Shown here piece after piece: positions 1 to 8,738 of a stretch of DNA of 64,000 bases. The notes below the pieces were generated by a model. The model ran no database searches and had not been told where the DNA came from. It saw only the letters and a list, made by a program, of their open reading frames with translations. A program made the translations under genes and the position numbers. The stretch covers positions 62,001 through 126,000 of the forward strand of contig JAEEGQ010000022.1 in NCBI GenBank assembly GCA_016280395.1, written 5' to 3'. Positions within the stretch are counted from its first letter, which is position 1. The number at the start of each line of letters is the position of its first letter. This DNA comes from Lachnospiraceae bacterium (GTDB lineage Bacteria > Bacillota > Clostridia > Lachnospirales > Lachnospiraceae).

Positions 1-1
1 A

Positions 2-1789
2 AAACCGCTGAAAAACATGTTAGGAAGGCTTCGGGAGAGGCTTTCCGCCGTGTATGATGCCGTACTTCCCGAAGAGGAGGCCGGCCTTGTGAAGGCACTT
101 GTGCTGGGGGACAAAAGTACACTGGATGATGACACAAGGGATCTTTACAGACGAAACGGGATAGCGCATATCCTTGCAATATCGGGACTGCATATTTCAC
201 TTGTGGCAGCGGGACTCTATGCGCTTTTGCGTGCGCTGAAAGTTCCGCTTAAACCTGCGGCAGCGGTAACATTCGGAATTGTGTTCTGCTACGGCATGCT
301 CACAGGCTTCTCGGTTTCAACGGTACGCGCTGTCTTTATGACGGGAGTCAGGATGCTTGCACAGATATTGGGACATTCCTACGACTCCGGTGAAGCCTGC
401 GCACTCTGCGGCCTGGGCCTGCTTTTTATACACCCATTGATGCTGTTCGGCGCTTCTTTTGTGCTTTCCTTTGCTGCGGCGATCGGGATCGGTTATTTTA
501 CAAGAGAGTTCGCAAAGTGGGAGAAAACTTCTGAGAAAACGCGTTCGGCGGCAGCTCTCGGAGCGGTGCTTTCAACACTTGCGCCGCAGCTTTCGACTGT
601 GCCTTTTATCTGGTATTTTTACTACGAAATCCCTGTCTACAGTATTCTTGCAAATATGATAATACTGCCCGGAATGTCACTGCTTGTGGCGCTTTCCTCG
701 ATTACCGGCGTGACGGGGCTCGTATTCCTTTCTGTTTCAAGGTTTTTTGCCGGCGGCGTGTTCTTCCTGCTTAAGGCGTATAAATTCGTATGCACGGTAA
801 TGCTGAAACTTCCGAACCCGATCCTTCTCTACGGGAAGCCGGAAAGGATCCGGATGGTTATCTGCTATGCGCTGATAATCCTGTTCTTTGCGGCAGCGGC
901 GCTTATCGGAAAGAAGTACGGAAACGGGGAAATAAGCGCAAAGAAACGGCCATATGCGGCATTGATATTGCTGTTGATACCTCTTGTTTTCATAAAGTTT
1001 CCGCAGAACGGCATAAAGATATCTTTTCTTTCGGTAGGACAAGGGGATTGCTGTGTGATAAAGGTTTCAAACAGGAGCGCGGTAATAGTCGACTGCGGGA
1101 GCAGTTCGGCGCAAAACATTGTACGTTACAGGCTTGAGCCTTTTCTGAAATACAGCGGGATCGATACGATAGAGACCGTGTTCCTGACACATCCCGACAA
1201 GGATCATTTTTCCGGGATCGAAGAACTTCTGCGGGAGATAACGAATGACAGAACATACAGGGGGACGGTGCGGGTAAAACGTTTTGCGGTGACGCCGAAT
1301 ACGCTGAAGAATGAAAAGATAGCAGGAATCCTTGATATTGCGGCAGAAAAAGGTGTTGATGTATTTACATTTCTTGCGGGAGACAAACTTAAGGCCGGGA
1401 ATTTGTCGCTGCTTTGCCTTTCGCCTGATGCATCAACGGATACCGCAGATAATGCGGGCTCGATAGTGCTCGCGGCCCGGTACGGGGAGTTTACGGCACT
1501 GCTTATGGGTGATTCGGGTGCGACCGCGGAACAGGCTGTTATAAACGCCTGCAAGTCAGGGCTTGTGAGCACGCCTGTAAACATCCTGAAGGTTGCTCAT
1601 CACGGGTCAAGGTACTCAACATCCGAGCACTTTTTGGAATCTCTGCAGCCGGTTGCGGCCGTAGTTTCTTTCGGCAAGGGAAATGTATACAACCATCCGC
1701 ACAAAGAACTCCTTCAACGCCTCGAGGCTGTTTCTGCTGTTATCTACAAGACAGGGGCCTCCGGAGCGGCAGTGTTCAGGGTCAGGTGA
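2..1789 (+). CDS. comEC: ComEC/Rec2-type DNA uptake channel, 5' end cut off by the window
   Basis: Membrane channel of natural competence that passes single-stranded DNA into the cytoplasm. The visible 595 residues hold the competence core (GLVKALVLGDKSTL, then HILAISGLHISLVAAGLY and about eight hydrophobic helices), followed by a C-terminal metallo-beta-lactamase-like domain (SVGQGDCCVIK, LTHPDKDHFSGIEE, KVAHHGSRYSTSEHF) that is thought to degrade the non-transported strand. The reading frame is open to base 2. The family normally has a further N-terminal soluble domain of roughly 200 residues, so the ATG at 17 is probably internal and the true start lies outside the window. It ends before a fresh promoter, so it is probably the last gene of its operon (comEA would be expected upstream). 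Family assignment is firm; whether the cell is transformable cannot be seen. Confidence 0.93.
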   Translation, partial: KPLKNMLGRLRERLSAVYDAVLPEEEAGLVKALVLGDKSTLDDDTRDLYRRNGIAHILAISGLHISLVAAGLYALLRALKVPLKPAAAVTFGIVFCYGMLTGFSVSTVRAVFMTGVRMLAQILGHSYDSGEACALCGLGLLFIHPLMLFGASFVLSFAAAIGIGYFTREFAKWEKTSEKTRSAAALGAVLSTLAPQLSTVPFIWYFYYEIPVYSILANMIILPGMSLLVALSSITGVTGLVFLSVSRFFAGGVFFLLKAYKFVCTVMLKLPNPILLYGKPERIRMVICYALIILFFAAAALIGKKYGNGEISAKKRPYAALILLLIPLVFIKFPQNGIKISFLSVGQGDCCVIKVSNRSAVIVDCGSSSAQNIVRYRLEPFLKYSGIDTIETVFLTHPDKDHFSGIEELLREITNDRTYRGTVRVKRFAVTPNTLKNEKIAGILDIAAEKGVDVFTFLAGDKLKAGNLSLLCLSPDASTDTADNAGSIVLAARYGEFTALLMGDSGATAEQAVINACKSGLVSTPVNILKVAHHGSRYSTSEHFLESLQPVAAVVSFGKGNVYNHPHKELLQRLEAVSAVIYKTGASGAAVFRVR

Positions 1790-1815
1790 GCAGGTTTATC
1801 TTTTCGAAAAAAGTG

Positions 1816-1844
1816 TTTACATATAATTCGAATAATGCTAAAAT
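1816..1844 (+). promoter_or_regulatory. Sigma-A type promoter for the zinc-ribbon gene
   Basis: TTTACA, 17-bp spacer, TAAAAT, followed by about 34 bases of leader and an AGGAGGG ribosome binding site before the ATG at 1885. Confidence 0.65.
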
Positions 1845-1884
1845 CATGTCAGATTTAAAAATAAAACCTTAGGAGGGTATTATT

Positions 1885-2334
1885 ATGGCTTTTTGTCCTA
1901 AATGCGGCGCTCAGATACCTGACGGTGCAAATGTATGTCCGCAGTGCGGTGCTCAGCTTGGCATGGCTGCCGGAGTTGATCCCAATGCGCAGTTCGATCA
2001 TACTGCAGAGTTTTCTGCAAAGGATGTTTCTGACAACAAGTGCTATGCTGTGCTTCCTTACCTTCTTGGTATCATCGGTATCCTTGTTACCGCGCTTATA
2101 AGCAAGGAATCACCTTTTGTTCAGTTCCATCTTCGTCAGGCTATCAAGTTTACCGTTGTAAGCAGTCTTATTGGTATCTGCACGGTACTTCTTGTATGGA
2201 CTCTTATCGTTCCGCTTGCAGCAGCTATCTGCAGTATAATTATCCTGGTCCTCAAGATCATAGTTGTATTCCAGATTTTCCAGGGCAAGTCGATCGAGCC
2301 TGCTATCATAAGAAACCTTGGTTTCTTAAGGTAA
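1885..2334 (+). CDS. Zinc-ribbon plus Tic20/DUF4870-like membrane protein
   Basis: A 149-residue protein with an N-terminal zinc ribbon of two CxxC knuckles (CPKCG and CPQCG, residues 5-22). A linker is followed by a membrane domain with about three helices containing YAVLPYLLGIIGILVTALI and QFHLRQAIKF, the pattern of DUF4870/Tic20-like small membrane proteins. The function of such proteins is not established. The gene has its own promoter and is closed by a terminator, so it is monocistronic. It stands next to another zinc-ribbon membrane protein, which suggests a local theme rather than a shared operon. Confidence 0.85.
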   Translation: MAFCPKCGAQIPDGANVCPQCGAQLGMAAGVDPNAQFDHTAEFSAKDVSDNKCYAVLPYLLGIIGILVTALISKESPFVQFHLRQAIKFTVVSSLIGICTVLLVWTLIVPLAAAICSIIILVLKIIVVFQIFQGKSIEPAIIRNLGFLR

Positions 2335-2348
2335 TTGTCAATCATTGC

Positions 2349-2380
2349 AAGGTGCCGGGCTCCCGGCACCTTGTTTTTCT
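2349..2380 (+). terminator. Rho-independent terminator
   Basis: Arms AAGGTGCCGGG and CCCGGCACCTT form a very GC-rich hairpin followed by GTTTTTCTTT. It lies 15 bases after the stop codon at 2334. Confidence 0.9.
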
Positions 2381-2452
2381 TTGTGTACATGCAGCTTTTG
2401 AAATTCGGAACGGCATCTTACGGGTATACCGGAAAACAGGAAGGAAAAGAAT

Positions 2453-3181
2453 ATGTATTGTTCAAATTGCGGCACTCTGATGCCGTCGAATAGCGATATT
2501 TGCCCAAACTGCGGGGAAATGCGGATCAATCCGGAGAAATACCGGGTGCATAAGGGCTTTGCCATTGCGTGCCTTGCGTTCTCCCTGACAGCATTTTTCA
2601 TGGAAATCCTGTACTATTGTCTGGCCGGCAGGGTGATCATGGGGATGGGGTTCATCGATTTTTTGCGTTATTATTTCTCCGATCCGAAGTATTTATTGCT
2701 TTTGATCCTGGAATTTGCAGCTTTCGGCGCTGTTATTGCAGGAAGCGCGCTGCTTCGAAAGAAGCCTCTTGTAATGGCGTGCGCGGGAGCGCTTTTCAGT
2801 GTGATGACCCTGATCTCATGGGCGCGCACACATATAGAGGTATACAGGATTTACGGTAACAGGTATTGGACAGACAGAGCGGTGCTTATCAGCAATGCGT
2901 TGACATTGATCTTCCTGGTAGCTTTTGCAATGTTTTTCACAGCTGTTCTCTTAAAAGATGAAAAACGGCGTATATTTGCCGTGATATGCGCGGTATTGTT
3001 CGCTATCTGCATCGTAAAAGAAACGATGAGCATATTAAACGCAAATTTGATGAGCAGCACCATGGCTCAGATCAATGTTATCAAGAGCGTGGCATTGCTC
3101 CTGACAGAGAGCACGTTCATACTTGCGGCCATCGGGCTTGCGGTGATACCGGGAAAGCCCGACGCGTACGGAAAATACTGA
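2453..3181 (+). CDS. Zinc-ribbon multi-spanning membrane protein
   Basis: A 242-residue protein starting with a zinc ribbon (CSNCG ... CPNCG, residues 3-22). After it come about six predicted membrane helices (for example FAIACLAFSLTAFFMEILYYCLA and LALTLIFLV-like stretches), with charged loops between them. AAGGAAAAG just before the ATG serves as ribosome binding site. No catalytic motif is visible and no function is proposed. The N-terminal ribbon resembles that of the preceding gene while the membrane part differs. Confidence 0.8.
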   Translation: MYCSNCGTLMPSNSDICPNCGEMRINPEKYRVHKGFAIACLAFSLTAFFMEILYYCLAGRVIMGMGFIDFLRYYFSDPKYLLLLILEFAAFGAVIAGSALLRKKPLVMACAGALFSVMTLISWARTHIEVYRIYGNRYWTDRAVLISNALTLIFLVAFAMFFTAVLLKDEKRRIFAVICAVLFAICIVKETMSILNANLMSSTMAQINVIKSVALLLTESTFILAAIGLAVIPGKPDAYGKY

Positions 3182-3288
3182 ATTACATGAGGAGGCTCCG
3201 GTGAAAACGGGCACTGCCGGATGACAGACAGGAGCGCGACGCCGATCTTTGAGGGGTGGCCGACGATGCATTTAAGAGGTTTTGACGT

Positions 3289-3651
3289 ATGGAAAAACGG
3301 ATAAAAGAATATCTTGCGAAGGTCGATGCCCTGCTAAATGACATGAAAAACGGCGGAGTGCCCGCAAACGATATCGACGACATTATCACGGAACACCTGA
3401 CACAAATAAACTTTTTCTCACACGAAAGGCTTATTCACCTGATCGTGACTGCACTTTTTGCGGTGTTAGAGGTTGTTGCGCTGTTTATGTCGCTTGTTAC
3501 CGGAAATATAGCGGCAACGGTGCTTACCGTGGCGGTCCTTGTGCTTCTCGTTCCCTATGTGAGACATTATTATATACTTGAAAACAGCGTCCAAAGGATG
3601 TATTCTCAATACGACGCGCTCTTACAATATAAGCGCAGCGGAAAACTATAA
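3289..3651 (+). CDS. Small membrane protein of unknown function
   Basis: A 120-residue protein with an amphipathic N-terminal helix (residues 1-45, charged), two adjacent membrane helices (about 48-95, LIHLIVTALFAVLEVVALFMSLV and TVLTVAVLVLLVPYV) and a short charged tail. The ribosome binding site is weak (AAGAGG). Its stop codon abuts the next reading frame (TAAATG), so it is probably co-transcribed with the metallophosphoesterase. I do not recognise the family. Confidence 0.7.
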   Translation: MEKRIKEYLAKVDALLNDMKNGGVPANDIDDIITEHLTQINFFSHERLIHLIVTALFAVLEVVALFMSLVTGNIAATVLTVAVLVLLVPYVRHYYILENSVQRMYSQYDALLQYKRSGKL

Positions 3652-3666
3652 ATGACGGGGGTAACA

Positions 3667-5130
3667 ATGGGAAAACAGAACAGAAAATTTACGATCCTGC
3701 ACTCAAATGATCTTCACGGCGATTTCTTTCCAAAGGAGAAGGACGGGAAGGAGAGCGGCGGTCTAAGCCGTCTTGCGGGCTATGTCGAGAATACCCGTAA
3801 AGAAGAAGAAAATGTAATATACGCCATCGCGGGCGATATGTTCAGAGGCTCGGTCATAGACTCGGAATTCTGCGGTCTTTCGACCATCGACCTCATGAAC
3901 AACCTTCGCCCGGACGTAGTGACGGTCGGAAACCACGAGGTCGATTACGGCTTCGCGCACCTTCTTTTCCTTGAGAAATGCGCGAAATTTCCGATCGTTA
4001 ACGCGAACCTCTTCATTACAATAAACAATTCACGTGTGTTCATGCCGTATATCAATATCGATGTCGGAGGGATCCGCGTCATGTTCATCGGCATACTGAC
4101 GGAAGAAGTGCTTGCGTCAACCAAGTCGGAGCACATCATCGGAACCTTCATCGACCTTGAGGATGCGGCAAAGGAAGTAGGTATAATCTGCGATAACTAC
4201 AGAACCACCCGCACGGACTATACAGTGCTTCTTACGCATATAGGTTTTGAGAACGATATCAAACTCGCAGAGATGCTCAACCCCGACTGGGGCGTTGATA
4301 TCATAATCGGCGGTCATTCCCACACCTTCATGGAAAAGCCCGAATTTGTCAACGGTATCCCCATTGTTCAGGCAGGAACCGGCACGGGCGTTATCGGAAA
4401 GGCTGAGATAGAGCTTAAAGACGGGGGCGGCGTGGAAAGCTTCAAATGGACCTGCGTGCCGATAAATCCTGAAACGGCGCCTGAAGACAAGATAATGACG
4501 GGGCTTCTCGAAAGCTACAAAACACAGACTGATACAAAGTATAAGCGGGTCATCACGCGCTGGGCAAGGGCGCTTACGCATCCTTCACGCGAGCAGGAAA
4601 CCGAGATGGGCAATCTCTATGCGGATGCCCTTGCCGATGACGCAAGTTACGACGTTATGTTCATGGGCTCCGGCAGTATCCGGAAAAAAGAGGCCGGACC
4701 TGTTATTGAATATCAGGATCTTGTTGAAAATACGCCGTTTGACGGCCCCATCCATATGGTGGAGGTCACGGGAGCGCAGCTTCGCAGGATCATGCAGCAC
4801 CTCATGAGGGATGAAGCATGGGTTGGAGAGACGGAGTTTTACCAGATATCAAGCGCGCTCCGCATAACCTACAGAAAATCCACACACACCATTGAGAGCC
4901 TGACCTTCAGGGGCGAGCCCGTTACCGATGATATGAGGATAAAGCTTGGCCTTCAGGATTATCACTTCAAGAATTTTACTGCTTTCTTCGGAGTTCCGGT
5001 CGAGGAAGTGGCCGCCAACATGAAACCGAGAGTGGTCGCAACCTCCGAGCAGAACCTGATCATGGAATACTTTGCTACAAACAGCGGTCTTGACGCGCAC
5101 GTCGACGGCAGGATCACCGTGCTTGAATGA
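3667..5130 (+). CDS. UshA/5'-nucleotidase-family metallophosphoesterase, cytoplasmic form
   Basis: Two-domain nucleotidase family member. The N-terminal dimetal phosphoesterase shows the full motif set: SNDLHGDF, AGDMFRG, VGNHEVD, LLTHIGF and GGHSHTF. The C-terminal half is the 5'-nucleotidase substrate-binding domain (MGNLYADALADD, GSGSIR, NTPFDGPIHMVEVTG). It probably hydrolyses nucleotides or related phosphoesters. There is no signal peptide, unlike secreted UshA, so it is probably intracellular. The ORF track starts at 3652 directly after the previous stop. I prefer the ATG at 3667 because GGGGGT lies at the right distance before it and MGKQNRKFTILHSND is the usual family N-terminus; 3652 remains possible through translational coupling. 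Confidence 0.85.
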   Translation: MGKQNRKFTILHSNDLHGDFFPKEKDGKESGGLSRLAGYVENTRKEEENVIYAIAGDMFRGSVIDSEFCGLSTIDLMNNLRPDVVTVGNHEVDYGFAHLLFLEKCAKFPIVNANLFITINNSRVFMPYINIDVGGIRVMFIGILTEEVLASTKSEHIIGTFIDLEDAAKEVGIICDNYRTTRTDYTVLLTHIGFENDIKLAEMLNPDWGVDIIIGGHSHTFMEKPEFVNGIPIVQAGTGTGVIGKAEIELKDGGGVESFKWTCVPINPETAPEDKIMTGLLESYKTQTDTKYKRVITRWARALTHPSREQETEMGNLYADALADDASYDVMFMGSGSIRKKEAGPVIEYQDLVENTPFDGPIHMVEVTGAQLRRIMQHLMRDEAWVGETEFYQISSALRITYRKSTHTIESLTFRGEPVTDDMRIKLGLQDYHFKNFTAFFGVPVEEVAANMKPRVVATSEQNLIMEYFATNSGLDAHVDGRITVLE

Positions 5131-5185
5131 AAGGACCTAAAAACCGGACCGGCGACTGAAAGGCCGGGTACGGACCGGGGAATTT

Positions 5186-6325
5186 ATGAAAAAGATATTT
5201 GCATTTCTAAAAAAAGAACTGATGCTGACGCTGTCGCTTATCGCGGCAGCGTTGGCTCTTATTATCACGCCGCCCACAAAGGAGCTGCTTTCCGACATAG
5301 ACTGGAGGACACTTGGCACGCTTCTTATGATGCTCTGCGTGCTCGAAGGCTTTAAGCAGGAAAAGCTGCTTTCGCCGCTCGTGAGGCTGGCCGCGCGCTT
5401 TAAGGCTCCGGTAACGCTGTCGCTTTTTCTGGTGTTTGGCGTGTTCTTTTCGTCGATGTTCGTGACGAACGACGTTTCGCTTATTATCTTTGTCCCACTC
5501 ACTATCATGATATTTCGCGGAACAGGGCTTGAAAACTACATCCTTCCCATTATCACGATGCAGAATATCGCTGCTATCCGCGGCTCTCTGCTGATGCCCT
5601 TCGGAAGCCCGCAGAACCTGTTCCTGTACGGCAAATTCGGGGTGAGCATCTGGCATTTCATGCTCCACATGTCACCGCTTTGCGCAATGTCTGCGGTGCT
5701 CATAGTGATATTTATACTGTTTATCTACAGAAAGAGCACTGTCAGGACACTTTCGGTCGATGAAGAACTTGTAAAAAAGGACGGGAGCTTTACCGTCAAA
5801 AAAGGCGTTTATTATGCGCTGTTCCTGCTGGTGATAGCAGTTATCGTCACAAGGACGCAGTACTGGTACATTGCTATAGCGATAGTTGTCGGCGCGCTGC
5901 TCCTGTTTGACAGGGGGATATTCTTAAAGGTCGATTACGTGCTCTTGTTCACTTTCCTGTGCTTTTTCATCTTTTCGTCATCAATTGCCGCAAACGGGAA
6001 TATCGCAGGATTTCTGAAAACCGCGGTCGCAGGGAACGAATACTGGTGGAGCTTAGGGTTAAGCCAGATCATTTCCAATGTTCCTTCAACTATAGTCCTC
6101 TATCCGTTTGCCGAGAATTACGCAGGACTTATCTACGGAGCGGACACCGCGGGCCTTCTGTCGATAATCGGATCCCTTGCATCCGTTATCAACTACAGGA
6201 TCTATGTCCGCGAATATCCCGGGAACGGCGGGAAGTTCCTTAAGGTTTTCACGCTTATCAGCTGGGCGTTCTTCATTATTGTTGTTATACCCGGTCTTCT
6301 CCTTGCGAGATGGCGCTTTTTCTGA
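5186..6325 (+). CDS. SLC13/ArsB-superfamily anion permease
   Basis: A 379-residue polytopic membrane protein with about ten helices, of the ion-transporter superfamily that includes the SLC13 (CitT/DASS), ArsB and YbiR-like permeases. Family signs are the paired-repeat feel of FVTNDVSLIIFVPLTI early and SLGLSQIISNVPSTIVLYPF late, plus LLMPFGSPQNLFLYGKFG in the middle. The likely substrate is an anion such as a dicarboxylate, phosphate or sulfate; sequence alone does not settle which. It starts after GGACCGGGGA and follows the phosphoesterase by 55 bases, so the two may form an operon. If so, uptake or efflux of a phosphoesterase product is conceivable, but that is only inference. Confidence 0.8.
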   Translation: MKKIFAFLKKELMLTLSLIAAALALIITPPTKELLSDIDWRTLGTLLMMLCVLEGFKQEKLLSPLVRLAARFKAPVTLSLFLVFGVFFSSMFVTNDVSLIIFVPLTIMIFRGTGLENYILPIITMQNIAAIRGSLLMPFGSPQNLFLYGKFGVSIWHFMLHMSPLCAMSAVLIVIFILFIYRKSTVRTLSVDEELVKKDGSFTVKKGVYYALFLLVIAVIVTRTQYWYIAIAIVVGALLLFDRGIFLKVDYVLLFTFLCFFIFSSSIAANGNIAGFLKTAVAGNEYWWSLGLSQIISNVPSTIVLYPFAENYAGLIYGADTAGLLSIIGSLASVINYRIYVREYPGNGGKFLKVFTLISWAFFIIVVIPGLLLARWRFF

Positions 6326-6352
6326 TATCTGCGCATAACCGCGGCACCAAAC

Positions 6353-6447
6353 GGCCTGCTGCTCAGGAAACGGCCTGGGGCTCAGGAAACAGCTTGCGGC
6401 TCAGTAAACAGACTGCGGCTCGGTATAAGGCGCGCTGCTTAGGACAC
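6353..6447. repeat. Tandem repeat: five 19-bp units
   Basis: Five head-to-tail 19-bp units occupy 6353-6371, 6372-6390, 6391-6409, 6410-6428 and 6429-6447. The first two are GGCCTGCTGCTCAGGAAAC and GGCCTGGGGCTCAGGAAAC (two differences); the last three are more diverged. The common core is roughly TGCGGCTCAGgAAAC. The period is not a multiple of three, so this is an intergenic minisatellite, not a coding repeat. It lies between the permease stop and the promoter of the EF-G-like gene. Confidence 0.85.
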
Positions 6448-6484
6448 CGCTTCCAAAAAGTTTATGCAAAAAGCACAAAAACAG

Positions 6485-6513
6485 TTGTTTTTGGAGCGAA
6501 AAATTGGTAAAAT
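6485..6513 (+). promoter_or_regulatory. Sigma-A type promoter for the EF-G-like gene
   Basis: TTGTTT, 17-bp spacer, TAAAAT. Transcription would start near 6520, which rules out translation from the ORF-track start at 6520 and gives a leader of about 65 bases. Confidence 0.7.
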
Positions 6514-6556
6514 ACATTTATGTGCAGCCGGCCATCCCGGCAGCACGATCATAAGT

Positions 6557-6570
6557 GTCACTTAAGTGAC
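6557..6570. promoter_or_regulatory. 14-bp perfect palindrome in the leader of the EF-G-like gene
   Basis: GTCACTTAAGTGAC is perfectly self-complementary and ends 5 bases before the GGAGG ribosome binding site. It could be an operator for a dimeric regulator or a small RNA hairpin next to the ribosome binding site. Which of these, if either, is unknown. Confidence 0.45.
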
Positions 6571-6585
6571 GGGACGGAGGAATTT

Positions 6586-8679
6586 ATGGAGGTTTACAAG
6601 TACGAACAGATCCGTAATGTAGCTGTGTTGGGGCACGGCGGCTGTGGCAAGACAACGCTGGTCGAAGCCATGGCATATGTTACAGGAGCCATCAGCAGAC
6701 TGGGCAGGGTTGAAGACGGCTCTACTATCAGCGACTATGACAAAGAAGAGAACAAGCGCCTTTTCTCTATCGGAACATCAGTAGTTCCCGTTATCTGGGA
6801 TAATGTTAAGATCAATGTCCTTGATACTCCCGGTTATTTCGATTTTGCCGGCGAGGTTGAGGAAGCACTTGATGCAGCAGATGCTGCAGTTATCGTTGTT
6901 TCCGCCAAAGCAGGCATCGAAGTCGGCACCATGAAGGCATGGGATTCATGCGAGAAAAAGAATCTTCCGCGTATGTTCTTTGTAACCGACATGGATGATG
7001 ACAATGCAAGCTACCGTGAAGTCGTTGAAAAGCTCCAGGAGCTTTACGGCAAGAAGATCGCGCCTTTCCATTCACCTATCCGTGAAAACGAGAAGTTTGT
7101 CGGTTTTGTAAACGTTGTAAAGATGAAAGGCCGCAGATTTACAAAGCTTTCTGACTACGAAGAATGCGAGATTCCAGATTACACAAAGGAATACGTTGAA
7201 AAATACAGAGAATCACTGCTTGATTCCGTTGCGGAGACAAGCGAGGAACTTATGGAAAAATACTTTGAAGGTGAAGAGTTCACTCCCCAGGAGATCTCGA
7301 CAGCCCTTCGAAGCAGCGTAAGCGCATGTGATATCGTTCCCGTTCTTATGGGTTCGGGCCTTAACGCGCAGGGCGTAAAGATGCTCCTTCAGGAGATAGT
7401 TACATACTTCCCGTCGCCCAACAAGTGTGTCATCACAGGCGTTAATGCAACAACAGGCGCAAACTTCCACGCAGATTATGATGCAAACAAGCCTATGACC
7501 GCGAAAGTCTTCAAGACCATCGCAGATCCTTTCGTAGGTAAGTTCTCGCTCGTTAAAGTATGCTCGGGTATCCTTAATACCGACAATCCCGTTTATAACG
7601 CAGACAAGGATACAGAAGAGAAGATATCCAAGCTCTACGTGCTCCGCGGCAAGGACCAGATCGAAGTAAAAGAGCTTTATGCAGGCGATATCGGTGCCAT
7701 CGGCAAGCTTTCCGACACTAAGACCGGTGATACCCTTTCAACAAAGGCCAATCCCATCAACTTTGACCGTGCGGAGATGCCGGTTCCTTACACCTACCAG
7801 CGTTATGAAACAAAGAACAAGGGCGATGACGACAAGGTTTCACAGGCTCTTCAGAAGCTTATGGAAGAAGATCTCACCCTTAAAGTCGTTAACGATCCCG
7901 AGAACCGCCAGAGTCTTCTCTACGGTCTTGGCGACCAGCATCTTGATGTAACGGTGAGCAAGCTTCTTACACGTTACAAAGTTGATGTTGAGCTTTCGAA
8001 GCCCCGTGTTCCTTATCGTGAGACGATCCGCAAGAAAGCAGCCATGATCCAGGGACGTCACAAGAAGCAGTCAGGCGGCGCAGGCCAGTTCGGTGATGTT
8101 AAGATGGACTTCGAGCCTTCGGGTGATCTTGAGAAGCCTTACATCTTCGAAGAGAAGATATTCGGCGGGGCAGTTCCGAAGAACTTCTTCCCTGCTATCG
8201 AAAAAGGTATCGCCGAGTCAGTCCTTCGCGGACCGCTTGCGGGATATCCCGTTGTGGGCATCAAGGCTACGCTCGTTGATGGTTCCTACCACCCTGTCGA
8301 TTCAAACGAAATGGCATTCAAGATGGCTTCCATCAAGGCATTCAAGGCCGGCATCATGGAAGCAAGCCCCATCCTTCTTGAGCCTATCGCTTCCCTTAAG
8401 GTCGTTGTTCCGGATAAATTCACCGGTGATGTTATGGGCGATCTTTCAAAACGCCGCGGCCGCGTGCTCGGCATGAATCCGCTCCACAACGGCAAGCAGG
8501 AGATACTTGCGGATATTCCGCTTGCAGAGCTTTACGGCTACTGCACTGCACTCCGCTCCATGACCGGCGGTATCGGCGACTATTCATATGAGTTCAACCG
8601 CTATGAGCCCGCTCCCGCAGATGTTCAGGCAAAGGTCATCGAGGAAGCAGACAAGCCGGCAGATACAGACGAAGACTGA
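6586..8679 (+). CDS. EF-G-like GTPase (FusA2-type paralogue)
   Basis: A 697-residue translational GTPase with EF-G domain order: G domain, domain II, then the EF-G III/IV/V part (QSGGAGQFGDVKMDFEP, RGRVLGM at the end). The P-loop is GHGGCGKTTL and G3 is DTPGYFDFAGEV. The switch I region reads STISDYDKEENKRLFSI, and the G4 position reads TDMD where EF-G has NKMD. These features mark the EF-G-like subfamily often called FusA2, not the main elongation factor, and its role is unclear. I chose ATG 6586 because GGAGG precedes it and the promoter places the transcript start at about 6520. A strong terminator follows, so it is a single-gene transcript. Confidence 0.88.
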   Translation: MEVYKYEQIRNVAVLGHGGCGKTTLVEAMAYVTGAISRLGRVEDGSTISDYDKEENKRLFSIGTSVVPVIWDNVKINVLDTPGYFDFAGEVEEALDAADAAVIVVSAKAGIEVGTMKAWDSCEKKNLPRMFFVTDMDDDNASYREVVEKLQELYGKKIAPFHSPIRENEKFVGFVNVVKMKGRRFTKLSDYEECEIPDYTKEYVEKYRESLLDSVAETSEELMEKYFEGEEFTPQEISTALRSSVSACDIVPVLMGSGLNAQGVKMLLQEIVTYFPSPNKCVITGVNATTGANFHADYDANKPMTAKVFKTIADPFVGKFSLVKVCSGILNTDNPVYNADKDTEEKISKLYVLRGKDQIEVKELYAGDIGAIGKLSDTKTGDTLSTKANPINFDRAEMPVPYTYQRYETKNKGDDDKVSQALQKLMEEDLTLKVVNDPENRQSLLYGLGDQHLDVTVSKLLTRYKVDVELSKPRVPYRETIRKKAAMIQGRHKKQSGGAGQFGDVKMDFEPSGDLEKPYIFEEKIFGGAVPKNFFPAIEKGIAESVLRGPLAGYPVVGIKATLVDGSYHPVDSNEMAFKMASIKAFKAGIMEASPILLEPIASLKVVVPDKFTGDVMGDLSKRRGRVLGMNPLHNGKQEILADIPLAELYGYCTALRSMTGGIGDYSYEFNRYEPAPADVQAKVIEEADKPADTDED

Positions 8680-8692
8680 TAAAATGCATTAC

Positions 8693-8726
8693 CACGGAGA
8701 CTGTGAAAAGCAGTCTCCGTGTTTTT
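8693..8726 (+). terminator. Rho-independent terminator
   Basis: CACGGAGACTG, loop TGAAAAG, CAGTCTCCGTG, then TTTTTG. It follows the EF-G-like gene by 13 bases. Confidence 0.92.
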
Positions 8727-8738
8727 GTCCGGAGCCTG

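Noticed and set aside
6353-6447. Possible CRISPR array
   Set aside because: The units are directly adjacent with no spacers and no cas genes are present.
6520-6585. N-terminal extension of the EF-G-like protein
   Set aside because: The promoter predicts a transcript start at about 6520, and a strong GGAGG lies before ATG 6586.
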